64,000 bases of DNA from Platerodrilus igneus (lineage: Eukaryota; Arthropoda; Insecta; Coleoptera; Lycidae). Below are positions 56,594 through 64,000 of this stretch, in pieces (position 1 is the first letter of the stretch; every line of letters starts with the position of its first letter). The position numbers and the translations under genes were made by a program. The DNA lies in contig JARFIW010001176.1 of NCBI GenBank assembly GCA_036346225.1, positions 1,501,884 to 1,565,883 on the forward strand. The letters run 5' to 3'. The notes beneath the pieces were generated by a model. That model was given only the letters and a program-made list of their open reading frames with translations, did no database searches and was not told the origin of the DNA.

Positions 56594-57450
56594 CTACTCC
56601 CTAAGCAGACATGCATCCTTGTAAGAAGATACGATTATCTCGCGCATATCCTCATTTCCTCTCGGAAACATACCTTTCCGCACTTCTCGAATTCCTACTT
56701 TAATGGGTGTTCGCTTATGAGAAACCATCTTCCACCTCATCATTTTGTGATCTGGTGTAGAGATGTCTGCCGTAACCCTCCATTCTGACATTCTCCCAAA
56801 TAACCCTATAGAGACCACTGTTGTCAAGTACCTCCTGTCGGATTTTATTGACAAACGTTGACTCTCTCCCCTATTTATTGTCTCGAGGTCTGAAGTTACC
56901 AGATATTGCAGAAGGGCGTTCCCACGTATATTAACGTTAGGACTACCCCACATAGTGTGGTGAGCGTTGCAATTGCATCCTATTACTCTCGTCAGCCTCT
57001 TTCCCTCGTACATGTAATTAATCTATTAAAGTCTTCTGAATGGGGATGGTCCTCTTATTATAAGGGAGATAGACGCTACTTGTAATTGAGTATTGTTTAA
57101 TCCCACTTACCTTGTACTACAAAATTCCTGCTGTAACCTTGGTTTCAATCTGGGATAAAACTAGATTGAATTGCATGAACATAGGATGCAGGTTTTGGGA
57201 CTGTTCTCTACGTTGCCTGATAGAAAATTAAACCCGGCATCACTTGGGCATCTTATACCGTTCCTGTATTAGTTCTATCACTCCCTTTTTCCGAACTAGC
57301 AAGTGAACCAGTTTCCCCTGTTGCCTTCCGGCGTGTGTTGTAGATTGATCCGACTTATCTCTACCTGTGCCAGTGTTCTGATTCAAGTTTTTGAAGTCCC
57401 CATGATTTGGTTGGGCATCTCAGCAGGTTGTGGTCTCTGGCGTACTGCTG
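56594..57450 (-). pseudogene. LINE-2n endonuclease
   Basis: AP-type endonuclease. The frame 57013-56594 holds LTRVIGCNCNAHHTMWGSPN (the G.CNAHH..WG metal-binding and catalytic region; relatives have D before CNAHH), NIRGNALLQYLVTSDLETIN, and WRVTADISTPDHKMM, where the SDH box is PDH. Upstream, in other frames, are YLPYNKRTIPIQ (near 57075) and the ISRINLQHT start (near 57375). Downstream residues reach the linker toward RT (FPRGNEDMREIIVSSYKDAC). Confidence 0.82.
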
Positions 57451-58600
57451 CGCTTCAAGCCAACACTCTGAGTACAGCAAGAGTGATCAACTCGAAATAC
57501 AGCACCCATCCAGAGCTTTCCAACGCACTATGTATAGCCGATGGTGTGGGACTGACGTGGTCCAAGACGTATTATGTGTTTTGTCAGCGTATGTGTGTTG
57601 TTTTTTTTGGGCGTTTTTGAGCTAATAAAGAAATCAGTAAACATTATAATATCCTCGCACATACAAACAACCAGTCATTTTACCACCAACAAGGTGATGC
57701 ATCCGTAGACCCGTGTACATATGTTATTTCCAACAACTACCGGATGCCCATATAAGAAACTTAGTGTATAAACACACACCCTCGAGTTACCACCGCCAGG
57801 TTGGCTCCTACTGTCTGTGAAAACGGTGCGAAACAGAGTTGCGCGTGATCCCCGCCTTGGGGTGGTCCTCCCTTCACTACAAGGAGCGACCATTCATTGT
57901 GGCTTTAAGGGCCACCGGAAGGAGTTATAGTAATTATAAGTAAAATTAATTTATTGTCGTCGAAAAGTACAATTTTATAAAACCTATAAATACCTACCAC
58001 GCTGTAAGGCGTGCGCGAACTTTTCATAAGAATAACGGAAACAACCAACTATTCTACACGTGTTTTTTCTGTGTAGATTGAAAAGCAAGTGAATATTAAT
58101 TTCGTATCACTAACGACCAGAGCTCAAAGTAATATTGTTGTTAAGGAAATAAAACTGGAAAAACACGGTTTATTGGGATAATACGCGGCTTTAATTCAAC
58201 CAAGCTTTCGATGGAAAACACATATGAATCAATTATCAGATACCTAGAACCAGTTATCGCTTGTTTAATTTTAGCATAAACTTTACGTTGAGGAATTTTT
58301 AGAAGGAGTGTTTATTATTAATTAGACTCTAGGATGTAACAATAGGAATTGATTTTATACAAATAGATAAATGAAAGGGTTATTTTAATTTACTGAATTA
58401 ATTTTCGTTTTTAAGGTGAAAGGGATTTGGTTGAAAATTATTAGACCGCGTATTTCTTATTAACAAAAAAATATCCGGGATGTTCAAAATAAACGTAGCA
58501 AAGTAGAGCGAAAGGACTTTTAATAGGTTACAATGGATTGAATTGCTGTGTGAGGGTCTTCAATGTAGCACGCGTACTTAACTTTCATTCTTATTATGGC
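57451..58600. other. No gene recognised
   Basis: The first part (to about 57640) may still be 5' LINE-2n sequence. The rest, including a GC-richer patch at 57770-57900, has no recognisable protein or repeat partner. The frame 58538-58783 has no motif that I recognise. Confidence 0.35.
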
Positions 58601-58859
58601 ATGTGGATATTCGAGTTTCTTCAAATATTCTACGAAACTTCGAATGATGCAGAGTGTCTACCTATATGGAAAACATCGATAACCTGGATAAGTCAAAGAA
58701 GTTTATTTGGACTGCAAAAGACGGGAAAATCTCAAGAAAATCTGCATTTATGTGGTGAATGTCTGGAAAAATTTTTAAAGTAAAGAAAATCGATTTAAAA
58801 ATATTTTTTTTCACTTAAAAAATGTAGCTTGATAGAAGAAAGTGTTTTCTTTCCATTTC

Positions 58860-59266
58860 TTAAACCAGTTCCAGCTTATAGAAGCTCAATTAGGTTTCTT
58901 TATTTCAGTGGCATCAGAAATTCAGGGCTTTTTAATGAGATTCCAGGCTTGTAAGCCAAGTACCCTTCCTGTTGAAGAAATGTATTTGATGCTTCATGTG
59001 TTTTAGAGAACAGTACTGAAATGAAGTTAATGAAAGTTTATGTCACCCGGAAGTATAATCTTCTACCAATTACTGATGTGAATATTGGTTTTGCATCAAG
59101 GCGCAGCCTTAATGAAAATAAAGCATCAGATTCTGTAAAGTTAAATTTTAAAGAAGAATGCCTTTCATTTTTACAGAAAATGACTCTGAGATTAATAAAA
59201 AGAAATTCATTACGTTTTAAACTTATTAAAGGTATAAGCTACCTGTCTCCAAATGTTATATCTGCT
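58860..59266 (+). pseudogene. hAT-like transposase-related gene, 5' part
   Basis: Left part of a protein relic whose right part lies at 62052-62640. Frames: VASEIQGFLMRFQACKPSTL (58908) then, after a frame change, MKLMKVYVTRKYNLLPITDV and NIGFASRRSLNEN (59021-59119), LNFKEECLSFLQKMTLRLIK and YLSPNVIS. The pattern (fixed ..GF..k..L, an fK.eC..Fl..m..kl...SplkykL motif, then LsP..m) is that of an uncharacterised arthropod hAT-like or domesticated transposase family; recognition is from memory and tentative. An in-frame TAG follows MLHVF (59005-59007). An LTR retrotransposon interrupts it at 59267. Confidence 0.5.
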
Positions 59267-59429
59267 TGTAGTGAATTAGTTACCTGCCTAGGCCCCTGCT
59301 ACTTTGTACTAATGGATCCTTTTTTGTTATTACTATAGCTTTAGGTTGTTGATACTACTTTTCACATTTCTGTAAACTAGTAGTGTCTTATTATTGCTGA
59401 ATAAAGCCTAATGTCAGGTTTATACTTTA
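59267..59429 (+). repeat. gypsy-4 5' LTR
   Basis: Starts TGTAGTGAATTAG and ends TATACTTTA, where the 3' LTR has TATACTTCA (the TG...CA rule restored). Contains AATAAAG (59400-59406), usable as a polyadenylation signal, just after TTATTGCTG. Confidence 0.92.
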
Positions 59430-59445
59430 ATTTATTCAGCAATAA
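59391..59445 (+). promoter_or_regulatory. Self-complementary primer-binding site
   Basis: The 15 bases at 59431-59445 (TTTATTCAGCAATAA), one base after the LTR end, are the exact reverse complement of 59391-59405 inside the same LTR. A primer-binding site is expected at that spot. Instead of resembling a common tRNA 3' end, it can pair with the element's own RNA, the arrangement known from self-priming Tf1/sushi-like retrotransposons. Confidence 0.6.
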
Positions 59446-59454
59446 GATATTAGT

Positions 59455-60083
59455 ATGGACAAACTACTGAAATCCGATAAACTTGAGATAGACACCAACG
59501 CGGTTGACTCTCATAGGTTCTTGACTCACTGGTACAAGACTAAATTTATTGAAGTTGCTAAGGCTAGTGACACTCAAAAACTAAAGCTGCTCATCAACCA
59601 TGTAGCACCCTCAGTATACGAACATATTAGCGAATGCAAATCGTTTGAAGATGCTGTGGCCGTACTAAAATTGCTTTATGTTAAGCTAAAAAATCAAATT
59701 TTTCAAGATATTCATTAGTTACTCGCCGACGGGAACCAGGAGAATCAATTGATCGGTACTTTCAGGCCTTGAAAGTACAGGGCAAAGAATGTGAGTCCAA
59801 AACAGTCTCCGCGAAACAGAATAAAAATGATTTCATCTGTGATGCTTTCATTAATGGATTATCGTCATCTAATATTCGTCAAAAGTTATTAAAAAACATT
59901 ACTTTAGAATTGCAAGATGCTTATAATAAAGCGAGGTCTCTAGAAATGGCTCTACTGCAGTCTGAGTACTACGCTTCTGATTCTAAATTTGTAAATACTG
60001 TCACTAACGACGGGATGATTAAACATTCGTTCATGCGGAGTTGCATTCGTGGCGGTACAAAGCAACTACCTTTTAGAGTGTAA
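59455..60083 (+). pseudogene. gypsy-4 gag
   Basis: Capsid-type gag in two frames, with the start Met at 59455, 10 bp after the primer-binding site. Frame 1 (to 59718): HRFLTHWYKTKFIEVA, KLKLLINHVAPSVYEHISEC, AVLKLLYVKLKN. A frameshift near 59712 leads to TRRREPGESIDRYFQALKVQ and then frame 2 (59769-60083): FICDAFINGLSSSNIRQKLL, QDAYNKARSLEMA. This gag pattern is common in invertebrate Ty3/gypsy elements. No zinc knuckle follows, because the sequence runs into the inverted integrase piece. Confidence 0.82.
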
Positions 60084-60468
60084 GGCTTCAGTAAGTACAA
60101 TCTCCCACAGGTCTTCTTTCAGTTTCTTAGATTTCAGCGCAAGCAATACACTTCTCCATATTATACCATTATAACGCTCCACTTATCCATTGTTCCGCGG
60201 ATTGTATGAAGTAGTCTGACTGGTACCAATACCGCAAGATGTCAAGTATGATTTAACTTCATTCGAGAGAAAGTTGGTACCACGATCAGACTGGACGTAT
60301 GAAGACATCCCGAATACTGAAAACACTAGCCCTAAGCGTTTAATTATCGTTTGCGAAGATATTTCAGCACAAGCAAAATCAAAGGGAAAACGTGAAAATT
60401 CATCAATCATGGTCAGCATATATTTATTGGCAGTACGCGATGGTATATGCCTTTTGAAATCCACAAAA
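60078..60468 (-). pseudogene. gypsy-4 inverted integrase fragment
   Basis: Minus-strand integrase core: MDFKRHIPSRTANKYML, then MIDEFSRFPFDFACAEI, SDRGTNFLSNEVKSYLTSCG and YNGIIWRSVLLALKSKK. It is an inverted duplicate of about 60936-61327, where the same residues occur on the plus strand with some 8% amino-acid differences. It occupies the place where protease and RT should be, so it marks a template switch or recombination between two element copies in opposite orientation. Confidence 0.88.
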
Positions 60469-61242
60469 GAGGCTAGTACTATTGTGGAAGCCCTTCGGAA
60501 ATGGAGGCATTTTTTAATGAACAGACATTTTCGACTTATAACTGATCAAAAATCTATGTCGTTCGTGTTTGGAGATAAAACATGCAATAAGATAAAGAAT
60601 GACAAAATCATGAGATGGCTACTGGAATTGTCCTCCTATAAATACGACATCATTTATAGACCTGGCGACAAGAACGTGGCTGCCGACGCGTTTTCACGAG
60701 CGTGCTTCTTAAACCTAACAGGCAGTGAAGAAAAGTTATGGGAACTTCATAATTCACTGTGCCATCCTGGAATTATAAGGATGTATCATTGGATCCGTAG
60801 CGAAAACTTACCGTATACGGTTGATGATGTAAGGAAGATGACTGTTACTAGCCGGGAGTGTTGTGAAATCAAACCGAGGTTCGCCAAAATTACGAATACA
60901 CTGATTAAAGCTACCTCTTCCTTTGAGCGGCTGAGTGTGGATTTCAAAGGACACATACCATCGCGTACTACCAATAGATATATGCTGACCATAATTGATG
61001 AATTTTCACGTTTTCCCTTTGATTTTGCTTGTGCTGAAATATCTTCGCAAACGATAATTAAACGCTTAGAGCTAGTGTTTTCAGTATTCGGGATGCCTTC
61101 ATACGTCCACTCTGATCGTGGTACCAACTTTCTCTCGAATGAAGTTAAATTATTCTTTGCATCTTGCGGTATTGCTACCAGTCAGACTATACTTTATACA
61201 ATCCGCGGGGCAATGGGCAAGTGGAGCGTTATAATGGTATAA
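60274..61242 (+). CDS. Chimeric frame: antisense integrase plus RNase H and integrase
   Basis: A 322-codon open frame. Codons 1-64 are the antisense of the inverted integrase fragment, not a natural domain. From about codon 70 it is RNase H (ALRKWRHFLMNRHFRLITDQ, KIMRWLLELSSYKYDIIYRP, NVAADAFSR), then integrase: zinc finger ELHNSLCHPG and SRECCEIK, core LSVDFKGHIP (first Asp), HSDRGTNFLSNEV (second Asp). A frameshift near 61190 removes the VERYNG motif with the third acidic residue, which continues in frame 61164-61433. The protein is thus an accident of rearrangement plus a truncated enzyme. Confidence 0.85.
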   Translation: MVPRSDWTYEDIPNTENTSPKRLIIVCEDISAQAKSKGKRENSSIMVSIYLLAVRDGICLLKSTKEASTIVEALRKWRHFLMNRHFRLITDQKSMSFVFGDKTCNKIKNDKIMRWLLELSSYKYDIIYRPGDKNVAADAFSRACFLNLTGSEEKLWELHNSLCHPGIIRMYHWIRSENLPYTVDDVRKMTVTSRECCEIKPRFAKITNTLIKATSSFERLSVDFKGHIPSRTTNRYMLTIIDEFSRFPFDFACAEISSQTIIKRLELVFSVFGMPSYVHSDRGTNFLSNEVKLFFASCGIATSQTILYTIRGAMGKWSVIMV

Positions 61243-61433
61243 TATGGAGAAGTGTTTTGCTTGTGCTGAAATCAAAGAAACTGAAAGAAGACCTGTGTGA
61301 GACTGTACTTACTGAAGCTTTACACTTTATAAGGTCGTTGCTTTGTACTGCCACAAATGCAACTCCGCACGAACGAATGTTTAATCATCCCCGTCGTTCG
61401 CAAATGGACTGTCCTTGCCAAGTTGGCTGTTGA
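61164..61433 (+). pseudogene. gypsy-4 integrase, catalytic Glu region
   Basis: Continues integrase after the frameshift: LYNPRGNGQVERYNGIIWRS (the Glu of VERYNG is the third catalytic residue), LLVLKSKKLKEDLCETVLTE, ALHFIRSLLCTATNATPHER and MFNHPRRS, the usual end of the core. The order and spacing are normal for Ty3/gypsy integrases. Ends at a TGA near 61431. Confidence 0.85.
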
Positions 61434-61876
61434 CACCGGGATTAGTCTTTCTAAAGAAGGGTTCTAGAAATAGCAAATACGAGTCACCGCTTGAGAAAGT
61501 GGAATTATTAGAAACAAATCCTTACTATGCTTATATTCTCTGCCCTCCTGGCAGAGAGGAGAACGTTTCTATTCGACGGCTTGCTCCTTGCGGCGAGAAC
61601 AAGTAACACTTGCAAGGAACCGTTGATACTAATAACGACTTTCTAACTTCTATCGACCCTGTTGCTTCTGAGACTAGTACTAACACTAAAATTGAGGTAC
61701 GTTCCGAATCGGTAGAAGAGGCACTTACTTCGATACTGCCGTGTTCTAGCGATCAGTATCTTCGGCGAAGTAGTGTCTCGAGCCACGAACCCGGTGAGCA
61801 CACTACATCTCAGACCTATATGGAAAGACGCTCGCGTCGGGAACCGAAGTATTTATCGGATTACGTAAGATTTTAA
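61415..61876 (+). pseudogene. gypsy-4 pol C-terminal tail
   Basis: Two frames (61415-61606 and 61610-61876) cover LTPGLVFLKKGSRNSKYESP, LEKVELLETNPYYAYILCPP, GREENVSIRRLAP, then a Ser/Thr/Glu-rich tail ending RREPKYLSDYVRF. This is the small C-terminal barrel and tail region of Ty3/gypsy pol. It stops at 61874-61876, exactly ahead of the polypurine tract. Confidence 0.78.
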
Positions 61877-61888
61877 AGGTGGGGTGAA
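61875..61888 (+). promoter_or_regulatory. gypsy-4 polypurine tract
   Basis: AAAGGTGGGGTGAA abuts the TG that starts the 3' LTR. It is the expected second-strand primer for an LTR retrotransposon. Confidence 0.85.
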
Positions 61889-62051
61889 TGTTGTGAATTA
61901 GTTGCCTTCCTAGGCCCCTGCTACTTTGTACTAATGAACCTTTTTTTGTTGTTACTACAGCTTTAGGTTGTTGATATTAGTTGTCACATTTCTGTAAACT
62001 AATAGTGTCATATTATTGCTGAATAAAGCCTAATATCAGGTTTATACTTCA
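61889..62051 (+). repeat. gypsy-4 3' LTR
   Basis: Same 163-bp length as the 5' LTR, with about 15 differences. It also contains the TTATTGCTGAATAAA segment (62013-62027). Confidence 0.92.
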
Positions 62052-62640
62052 GTGCTTCAAGTTCATCTTGTGCTCAGATCATAAAAATCGCTTTGGATAG
62101 TTTTGTGGATGGTAAAGAAATGACAGCTGTGACTGCGGATAAAGTGAAATCAGAATTTTGTAAAATTATTGCATCTCCTGATGTTAAAAAGGAAGTATCA
62201 GAATTCAAACATGAGAGTGAAAAATTAGATGATTTCTATTCTTCATATAAAAACATAAACTATCAAAACTTAATCATGTTTGTACAAAATGTTCCGATTA
62301 TGTCACATTGAAATGCAGCTATTGAGAGCGGTTTCAGCATTAATAAAGCTACCTGATTGAGAACATGCAATAATGGTCAGTAATTGCATGGAGAACTATT
62401 TATGATGCTGTTAGTAATTCGGGAGGTTAAGTTAAGGTAGATGTTTTAAAATAAATGATACTTGCAGCCAAAAATGCTCACACTATCACGAAGAACTAAA
62501 AGTAAAAACTTATTGAGAAACAGTCTGAAGAACTATCATCTAGAAATAAGAGGACTGCAGAAAAAAATTAAAAACTTAGAGCAAAGAAAATTAAAATCCA
62601 ATAAGAAGCAGAGAAGGAAATAGCAAACTTGAGGGCTTGA
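62052..62640 (+). pseudogene. hAT-like transposase-related gene, 3' part
   Basis: Continuation of the 58860-59266 relic. The readable frame holds IALDSFVDGKEMTAVTADKV, KSEFCKII, KLDDFYSSYKNINYQNLIMF and VQNVPIMSH, followed after a stop by NAAIESGFSINK, which resembles the hAT C-terminal dimerisation block (family form: lshGnA.vErGFSiNke). A basic coiled end (EELSSRNKRTAEK, then KIKNLE-like) follows to about 62640. If the LTR element and one target copy are left out, the frame passes from the left part into this part without a shift. In-frame stops show that it was already decaying, or has decayed since. Confidence 0.55.
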
Positions 62641-62934
62641 TAAAAGATCTGAATCACTAATTTTTTTCATTGCGATTTTAAAATATCCAGATATTCTTTT
62701 TGTTTATGTAGTGAAATTATTTGATTCTTAAAGAACTACAGCAAAACAAATATATTAATTTTTTGTAAAGATTATTTCATTAAAGTCAAGTTAACCATTT
62801 TTTTAGTCTATTATTGAATTGAAATCTTAACTTTTACTTTGTAATTTGTTTTTTCCGATAAAGAAATTTTTTTTAATACTCTGCATTCTTTAGCCTCGAT
62901 ATTTTTTAACAAATCTGTTATGGTTTAGGTTTTC
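62641..62934. other. AT-rich spacer
   Basis: T-rich, no feature recognised. Composition changes sharply to GC-rich at about 62935. Confidence 0.4.
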
Positions 62935-64000
62935 AACCGTTCGAAATCTCACGATCTCGGAGGCGGCCGAGCCCACTTATTTAGGGAGGCTGCCTTTTTA
63001 TCCGATCGAGACTCGAGAAGCTTTCAGTATTAAATCATCCGGACGGGTCGACCCTCTCGGATTGTGACGCTCGTCCGAACGATTATATTTCGTCGCTAGG
63101 AGTACGAGTCCTCTGATTAACCTCAACGTCGTTATCTAGACGACGAGTCCTCAGATTAAGTTTAACGTCGTTATCTAGACGACGAGTCCTCTGGATTCCC
63201 TTCGTGTTTCTTATCGTGGCGGCATACATCGTCGTCTTACGATTTTATTTAGACTCTTTATTTGAGTCGCCTCATGCGACTTTTGTCCTCCCGTATATAA
63301 ATAACTGCGTCGCAACGAAAACGACGAGTTCTCTGAATAAAACTTTCACGTCGCTTAACATGACGACGAGTCCTCTGAATATATATTTCTTTACATCGTT
63401 AATAAGACGACGGATCCTCTGAATACCACGGGGGCTTTTCAATAAATTTTTGCTTCGCAACCACGACGACGATTTCTCTGAATATTACGAGGGTTTTTAT
63501 CTATTTAAATATTTGTATCGTTAACTTGACGACAAGCCCTCTGAATTACCGTGGAGAGATCCTGATCGAGCCCTTTACAGGTCGCCAGAACGGAGACCAG
63601 AGCGTACAAGGATTCCTTGACACTGGGCTTCCTTCGAGAGTTCTACGATCGAGGTAAATGCCATCCATCCAACGGATGTGCACCGACCGCGCACCACCGT
63701 CGCCGATTTATTCGGATACGGGGGGGCCGATCGTTCGTCTTCGAGCAGTAACGCTTCGAACCTGGGGTGCTAGTTACGAGATGGCCGGATCGTAAGCACT
63801 CCGGACCTGATGGTACGCCCAAATCGGGTCGTTCCTTTTGACCCTTTTCGTTTACGTCTCGGCGCTGCACAGTTCGATATTGGAATCATGTCCCCTGTCA
63901 CCGCTTCCCTGCAACCCCACGGGATGACGACCGTTGGCGCGATCCGCAGTTCTACCATTTGTCTCGAGCAACGGCACGCGTCGTAACTCCTTGCTCGAGA
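62935..64000. repeat. GC-rich block with eight hairpin-linked short repeats
   Basis: About 1 kb (to the window edge) far richer in GC and CpG than its surroundings. The motif ACGAGTCCTCTGAAT, with small changes, starts at 63104, 63143, 63182, 63324, 63366, 63410, 63469 and 63532. Most copies are preceded by a TCG(T/C)...GACGA inverted pair, for example CGTCG around a TTATCTA loop and then GACGACG. A 13-bp-class imperfect hairpin (GGCGGCC with GGCTGCC) lies at 62972-63007. The last 39 bases carry 10-bp inverted repeats TCTCGAGCAA/TTGCTCGAGA (63962-63971, 63991-64000). No protein recognised. Confidence 0.7.

Larger units (their letters stand above)
53364..57450 (-). mobile_element. Jockey-superfamily LINE with RNase H, copy 2 (LINE-2n)
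   Basis: About 4 kb on the minus strand holding endonuclease, RT, RNase H and a C-terminal zinc-knuckle region, each in broken frames. It is longer at its 5' end than LINE-1n and reaches the ISRINLQHT-like endonuclease start near 57380. A SINE sits at 53815-54131 between RNase H and the C-terminal block. Its RT text is distinct from LINE-1n (AYADD versus GYADD contexts), so it is a different subfamily. The array at 48960-51145 holds two fragments of it. Confidence 0.85.
59267..62051 (+). mobile_element. 2.8-kb Ty3/gypsy-type LTR retrotransposon (gypsy-4), rearranged
   Basis: Two 163-bp LTRs (59267-59429 and 61889-62051) enclose gag, an inverted integrase fragment, RNase H, integrase and a C-terminal tail. 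Flanking pentamers CTGCT and GTGCT are a target duplication with one change. The LTRs differ at about 15 positions by my count. Protease and RT are deleted. The element splits a hAT-like pseudogene, and its insertion is cleanly reconstructible from the flanks. Confidence 0.92.

Noticed and set aside
62972..63007. HDV-like ribozyme at the start of the GC-rich block
   Set aside because: A hairpin GGCGGCC/GGCTGCC with inner CCC/GGG pairing exists, but the nested double-pseudoknot arrangement could not be drawn.
63104..63545. CRISPR array
   Set aside because: Repeats are short and variable, spacers are related and partly self-complementary, spacing is irregular, and the DNA is eukaryotic.
63643..63958. 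Minus-strand frames in the GC-rich block as genes
   Set aside because: GC-rich DNA lowers stop frequency; composition is Arg/Pro/Ser-rich with no recognisable motif.

Overview
The window is eukaryotic, repeat-dominated DNA, most probably from an insect or another arthropod. The evidence is AT-rich sequence without operons, at least four LINE lineages, several LTR-retrotransposon families, a mariner-type transposon, a tRNA-headed SINE and many microsatellites. I cannot name the species. I found no intact host protein gene. Every long reading frame that I recognise belongs to a mobile element or a relic of one, and nearly all carry stops, frameshifts or internal deletions.

Layout. 0.5-3.0 kb: decayed Ty3/gypsy pol (gypsy-1). 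3.0-8.2 kb: two antisense copies of an RTE-like LINE, one invaded by a short element carrying a hammerhead ribozyme motif and a perfect 186-bp palindrome, the other by a SINE. 8.2-14.1 kb: GT-rich degenerate repeats hosting a possible MITE, a solo LTR, a mariner-like transposon with terminal inverted repeats, and an LTR-like repeat. 16.0-24.8 kb: an R2/R4-type LINE broken up by an LTR-like repeat, a 1.8-kb LTR (itself carrying a SINE), a Jockey-superfamily LINE with RNase H, and a second SINE. 25.2-28.3 kb: a non-coding element with long direct repeats, whose interior recurs at 4.9, 31 and 46.7 kb. 33.4-37.5 kb: the most complete RTE-like LINE, with a tandem mosaic at its 3' end. 38.9-41.2 kb: gypsy-2. 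43.25-45.08 kb: a solo copy of the 1.8-kb LTR. 45.4-45.9 kb: a foldback element with 165-bp arms. 47.5-48.7 kb: minisatellites. 48.96-51.66 kb: a tandem array with a unit of about 1.08 kb. 53.4-57.4 kb: a second Jockey-superfamily LINE. 58.6-62.65 kb: a hAT-like transposase pseudogene split by a 2.8-kb LTR retrotransposon. 62.9-64.0 kb: GC-rich DNA with eight short hairpin-linked repeats.

The genes do not form a pathway; the window records nested insertions. The most interesting signals are the hammerhead motif beside a spacer-free palindrome (3.5-4.2 kb), the LTR element whose primer-binding site is complementary to its own LTR (59.4 kb), the foldback element, and the GC-rich repeat block at the right edge. 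Translations, repeat boundaries and base-pairings were read by eye; no search or alignment program was run.
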